In this document: positions 5,777 through 8,830 of the stretch, in pieces
Layout of the letters: the number at the start of each line of letters is the position of its first letter
How positions within the stretch are numbered: the first letter of the stretch is position 1
Source of the DNA: Desulfobacterales bacterium
Lineage (GTDB): Bacteria; Desulfobacterota; Desulfobacteria; Desulfobacterales; 4be13
Direction: 5' to 3'
Assembly: GCA_029934695.1 (NCBI GenBank)
Contig: JAOZLU010000269.1
Location: 1 to 8,830 of the forward strand
DNA: 8,830 nucleotides
The notes under the pieces: generated by a model
What the model was told of the DNA's origin: nothing
Seen by the model: only the letters and a program-made list of their open reading frames with translations
Databases searched by the model: none
Program-made: the position numbers and the translations under genes

Positions 5777-6805
5777 ATGACACCGCAGCAGGAAAAACAG
5801 ATTGCAGATTGGAACAGCAGACAATCCGATGAGATTCAGATTCGTCTTATTGAGACAAAAGATGAGAGGAGTGTGAAATTCAGCAGATTTTGTGAGGAAC
5901 TGTCCAGCATTGCTCCGAAAGTCCGTGTTGTCAGAGAAAAAAATGAATCATCCGAGGCCCCGATGATTCAGATCGGTGATGTCGTGCGTTACCATGCGAT
6001 TCCCCTGGATGCTGAACTGGAGCCTTTTCTGGACGCACTCGGCATGCCTGGCAAAAAACACGCAGACATCCCGGGGCATATTCAGAATGCCCTTGACAAG
6101 ATTGATATGCCCGTGGAACTCCGGGTATATATTTCTCTGACATGCCCATTCTGCCCTGCCACAGTGAAACAGTTGCTTCCGCTGGCTTTTGAGAACAAAC
6201 TCATCCGGATCACCATTGCAGACGGAATGCTTTTCCCGGAAATGGCGCAATCCGATAATATTCAATCCGCACCTACGGTTCTGCTTGATGGCCGTTTCCG
6301 CTGGACAGGTTCACTGGAGTTGGAGGAACTCCTTGAAATTATGACAAACCGTGATCCATCTGATCTCAGCGCCGCATCCCTGGAGCGAATGATATTGGAA
6401 GGAGATGCCTTCCGACTTGCAGAACTGATGCTTGACAAAGAAAAAATTTTCCCAGCGTTTCCTGATGTTCTCGCACACAATCTCTTTTCTGTGCGTCTGG
6501 GGGCAATGGCGGCAATGGAGGAAATTGCAGAGCAGAACATAAAACTGGCAGCAACAGTTGCTGAACCGCTGTGGGAACATTTTCAAGGCCAGGGAGATGA
6601 GATCAAAGGAGACATTCTCCACATTCTCGGCGAATCCGGTAACGCTGACATCATACCGAGGCTGAAAACCATTTCAGATGGCTCTTATAACGCCGAAATC
6701 AGAGAGGCTGCGACAGAAGCCATAGAGAAAATACTGATTATAACGGATTCAGGGGAGGCGCCCGCACCTGCCCTCAGACAGATCCGGGCGAACGTGCAGG
6801 TTTAA
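5777..6805 (+). CDS. Thioredoxin-fold CPFC redox protein with HEAT-like C-terminus
   Basis: A 342-residue soluble protein from ATG 5777. Numbered from the longer start at 5702 (367 residues), about 45-115 form a degenerate first thioredoxin-like half, and 138-215 form a second thioredoxin/glutaredoxin domain with VYISLTCPFCPATV (Cys148, Cys151) and a cis-Pro at SAPTVLLDG (Pro191). The paired-fold layout resembles the N-terminal domain of AhpF and archaeal protein disulfide oxidoreductases. Residues about 225-345 are helical HEAT-like repeats (SVRLGAMAAMEEIAE, GDILHILGESGNADIIPRL, AEIREAATEAIEKIL). A dithiol-disulfide exchange role with a client bound by the HEAT part is inferred. AGGA (5766-5769) lies 7 bases before ATG 5777; ATG 5702 has no such site. 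The stop codon lies in a 20-bp-period repeat. Confidence 0.82.
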   Translation: MTPQQEKQIADWNSRQSDEIQIRLIETKDERSVKFSRFCEELSSIAPKVRVVREKNESSEAPMIQIGDVVRYHAIPLDAELEPFLDALGMPGKKHADIPGHIQNALDKIDMPVELRVYISLTCPFCPATVKQLLPLAFENKLIRITIADGMLFPEMAQSDNIQSAPTVLLDGRFRWTGSLELEELLEIMTNRDPSDLSAASLERMILEGDAFRLAELMLDKEKIFPAFPDVLAHNLFSVRLGAMAAMEEIAEQNIKLAATVAEPLWEHFQGQGDEIKGDILHILGESGNADIIPRLKTISDGSYNAEIREAATEAIEKILIITDSGEAPAPALRQIRANVQV

Positions 6806-6857
6806 ACTTTGTGCCCCGGGTTTAAGCTTTGTGCCCCCTTTGTGTCCTTTGTGGTTA
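6799..6857. repeat. Tandem GGTTTAA-CTTTGTGCCCC repeats across the stop codon
   Basis: Two 19-bp copies at 6799-6817 and 6819-6837 differ at one position (GGTTTAAAC versus GGTTTAAGC, then CTTTGTGCCCC). The TAA stop of the redox/HEAT gene (6803-6805) lies inside the first. Two further CTTTGTG units and GGTTAAAAAGG follow to about 6862. CTTTGTGTCCTTTGTGG-like strings recur between genes in many bacterial genomes, so this may be a fragment of a dispersed family. Confidence 0.75.
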
Positions 6858-6870
6858 AAAAGGTGCTGAT

Positions 6871-6898
6871 TTCAGACCTCCCCTAAAAGCGTTATAAT
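6871..6898 (+). promoter_or_regulatory. Sigma-70-type promoter before the chemoreceptor
   Basis: A perfect -10 hexamer TATAAT (6893-6898) is preceded by TTCAGA (6871-6876, 4 of 6 to TTGACA) with a 16-bp spacer. It lies about 70 bp before the chemoreceptor start codon, implying that this gene has its own transcript. No sigma-28 motif was seen. Confidence 0.55.
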
Positions 6899-6900
6899 CA

Positions 6901-6927
6901 GAGAAAATAGAGAAAAGAGAGAAAAGA
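6901..6927. repeat. 9-bp purine tandem repeats in the chemoreceptor leader
   Basis: Three 9-bp units (GAGAAAATA, GAGAAAAGA, GAGAAAAGA) begin 3 bases after the TATAAT box, followed by a partial GAAGG. They fall around the predicted transcription start and 5' untranslated region. The copy number could vary by slippage. Confidence 0.7.
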
Positions 6928-6966
6928 GAAGGCCAGATGCATTAATCTTTCAAAAGGAAAACTCAG

Positions 6967-8787
6967 ATGAAATTTCTTGCGAGATTCAGCCCCAGAAAAA
7001 TGGAAAACAAAATTCTGTCTGTCTTTTTTGGCATGATTATTCTGCTCGCACTTCAGGGAATTCTTTGGATAAGCAGTATCCACAGCATAACCGAATTTTA
7101 CGAGGCCAAACTGATCACCTTGCAGGAAATGAACAGGGCCGGACATGATTTAGATATCCTGCGGCATCGCATTCTCCAATTCGTGGAAACGCGTGAGCCA
7201 AAGGATATGGGGACTATGGAAAAGGTTGCCAGTCCTCTTTTTGAAAAGATTGCCGGGCTTTTTGAAAAAAATCGCCAGTTCGGTGAGGAAAAGAAGTTTT
7301 TTGCCAAAATAATAAGGGATTATCAACAAATCTTGCAACTCCGTCACAATTCACAGTCAGAAGACGCACGCTCCTTTTTTCATGGTAATTCACAGGAAGC
7401 GTTTTACCTTATGAAACAACAGCTTAATAAAAAAACACAAGCTGTGTATGCCGAGGCAGGTCGGGACATTACCCGCAGAAACATAAATGCCACACAGACT
7501 GTGGCAGGCATTTTTGCCTTTGGCCTGCTTATTGCTTTTGCAGGAAGAATTTTTACCGCCCGTTCTGTTGTCAAACCGATCAAGCGTACTGTCGAGGGCG
7601 TGGATATCGGTGTCAAAGAAATCATATCTGCTTCCAGCCATATTTCATCTGCCAGCCAGGAGGTTGCCCAGGGAACATCTCAACAGGCTGTAGCTATTGA
7701 GGAATCCGCGGCCGTCCTTAGAGAGATGTCTGTAATGGCAAAGCAGAATGCACATCATGCCGGCAAGGCCGATAATTTGATGAGGCAGGCCATGCAGGTT
7801 ATTGAAAAGGCCAATGCCCGGATCAACGAGCTGGCCGTCTCAATGGAGGCAATGATCACAGCGAGTCAGGAAACTTTCAACATAATCAGGACAATTGATG
7901 AAATTGCCTTTCAGACCAATCTTCTGGCATTGAATGCGGCCATTGAGGCGGCCCGGACAGGTGAGGCCGGAGCCGGGTTTTCAATTGTTGCTGATGAAGT
8001 CAGGGGGCTTGCCATGCGTTCAACGGAAGCTGCAAAAGACACCTCCGCACTGATTGAGGGGACTGTGAGGAAAATCACGGATGGCTCGAAAATGCTGAAA
8101 ACCACCGGTAGCGCATTTGAGGAAGTTATGGGGATTTCCTTTAAAATCAGTTCGCTGATCATAGAAATTGTTGAGGCATCTGATGAACATGCTCAAAGAA
8201 TTGAGCAGGTCAGCGAGGGGGTGGGCAAAATGGATGAGATCACCCAACAAAACGCTGTCAGAGCGGAGGAAACTTTCTCAGCCGTTGTGATGATGAACAC
8301 CCATGCCAAACAAATGAAAGCCATGGCAGATGAACTGGGAAATTTGCTTAAAAGCACGGGGAGAGTTTCAACTCATTCCTTTTCCAAAAAAAAGGCAACG
8401 CCCGGGGATATCGTAAAAAAGCTCAGGAAGGCGGCTGCGTATTTATCCCTGACCGGTGAATCCGGCTTGGCTGAATTTAACAGGAAACACGGGCCCTGGG
8501 TTTGGAAAGACACATATATTTTTGTCTTTAATTGTAGCAAAGGGACAATCGCCGCTCATCCAACAGATCCCCATCTCATCGGCAAGAATATGATGGGTTT
8601 AAAAGATATGAGAGGCAACTTCTTTTTTGTCCAACTCTGCGAGTCTGCAAGAAAACCCGGGGGAGACTGGATAGAATACTGGTGGCCCAAACCCGGGGAG
8701 AAAAAACCTTCTCGGAAAATAAGCATGATGATTCAGGTTCCCAACACCCCGTATCAGGTGGGAGCTGGTATATATATTGATGTTTGA
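6967..8787 (+). CDS. Methyl-accepting chemotaxis protein with C-terminal Cache domain
   Basis: A 606-residue inner-membrane chemoreceptor that should signal through CheA/CheW. TM1 is about residues 16-37 and TM2 about 178-196, enclosing a roughly 140-residue helical periplasmic part of four-helix-bundle type. After TM2 only the first HAMP-like helix (SVVKPIKRTVEG) is evident, leading straight into the methylation helices. The conserved hairpin tip is residues 311-349 (DEIAFQTNLLALNAAIEAAR, then GFSIVADEVRGLA). Residues about 483-605 form a Cache-like domain (HGPWVWKDTYIFVF, TIAAHPTDPHLIGKNM, WPKPGEKKPSRK, VGAGIYIDV), which must be cytoplasmic. No CheR-binding pentapeptide ends the protein. 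AAAGGA (6953-6958) lies 8 bases before the ATG, and a promoter lies at 6871-6898. The stop codon falls inside the TTTGATG array. Confidence 0.93.
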   Translation: MKFLARFSPRKMENKILSVFFGMIILLALQGILWISSIHSITEFYEAKLITLQEMNRAGHDLDILRHRILQFVETREPKDMGTMEKVASPLFEKIAGLFEKNRQFGEEKKFFAKIIRDYQQILQLRHNSQSEDARSFFHGNSQEAFYLMKQQLNKKTQAVYAEAGRDITRRNINATQTVAGIFAFGLLIAFAGRIFTARSVVKPIKRTVEGVDIGVKEIISASSHISSASQEVAQGTSQQAVAIEESAAVLREMSVMAKQNAHHAGKADNLMRQAMQVIEKANARINELAVSMEAMITASQETFNIIRTIDEIAFQTNLLALNAAIEAARTGEAGAGFSIVADEVRGLAMRSTEAAKDTSALIEGTVRKITDGSKMLKTTGSAFEEVMGISFKISSLIIEIVEASDEHAQRIEQVSEGVGKMDEITQQNAVRAEETFSAVVMMNTHAKQMKAMADELGNLLKSTGRVSTHSFSKKKATPGDIVKKLRKAAAYLSLTGESGLAEFNRKHGPWVWKDTYIFVFNCSKGTIAAHPTDPHLIGKNMMGLKDMRGNFFFVQLCESARKPGGDWIEYWWPKPGEKKPSRKISMMIQVPNTPYQVGAGIYIDV

Positions 8788-8830
8788 TGTTTGATGTTTG
8801 ATGTTTGATGTTTGATGTTTGATGTTTGAT
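8777..8830. repeat. Heptamer tandem array (TTTGATG)n, right edge, over MCP stop
   Basis: From 8777 to the window end the sequence is a perfect 7-bp repeat, about 7.7 copies of TTGATGT, the same unit and orientation as at the left edge. The last chemoreceptor codons (Asp-Val) and its TGA stop (8785-8787) are the first repeat units. The array is cut by the window end, so its full length is unknown. Confidence 0.95.

Overview
The window looks like accessory chromosome from a large-genome, anaerobic deltaproteobacterium-type organism (Desulfobacterota, perhaps close to filamentous sulfate reducers such as Desulfonema). This placement is an inference from the gene families: a pentapeptide-TIR-cNMP-DUF4388 fusion, a DUF2080 transposon-associated protein, a CPFC thioredoxin-fold/HEAT protein, an MCP with a C-terminal Cache domain, and abundant heptameric tandem repeats. 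No rRNA, tRNA, CRISPR array or intact transposase was recognised.

Layout. A TTTGATG heptamer array opens the window (1-70). A metallo-beta-lactamase-fold hydrolase follows on the plus strand (123-935). Convergent to it is a large minus-strand signalling gene (965-3238) that joins a pentapeptide-repeat helix, a TIR domain, a small Cys-containing region, a cyclic-nucleotide-binding fold and DUF4388. Upstream of that gene, 3239-4756 is a gene graveyard with no intact gene: three 25-bp hairpin repeats, a cut-down response-regulator start, an unknown 3' coding end broken by a 68-bp tandem duplication, a nested inverted-repeat element, and AT-rich DNA with weak hairpins. Next on the plus strand come a lone DUF2080 gene without its transposase (4757-4945), a GNAT acetyltransferase (5027-5467), a repeat-bearing spacer, and a redox/HEAT protein (5777-6805). 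A promoter-like sequence then precedes a transmembrane chemoreceptor (6967-8787), whose stop codon lies inside a second TTTGATG array that runs off the window end.

How the genes fit together. There is no evident shared operon; spacers are 80-310 bp and carry repeats or hairpins. The common theme is sensing and signalling (TIR/cNMP protein, chemoreceptor, response-regulator remnant) plus mobile-element debris.

Most notable: (i) the pentapeptide-TIR-cNMP-DUF4388 fusion, which keeps the TIR catalytic-position Glu but lacks the phosphate-binding Arg usual in cNMP domains, and resembles in parts list the TIR effectors of cyclic-nucleotide defence systems; (ii) stop codons of several unrelated genes here lie inside short tandem repeats, strongly for the chemoreceptor and the redox/HEAT gene and more weakly for the hydrolase, the GNAT and a pseudogene; (iii) a chemoreceptor with an apparently cytoplasmic C-terminal Cache-like sensor.
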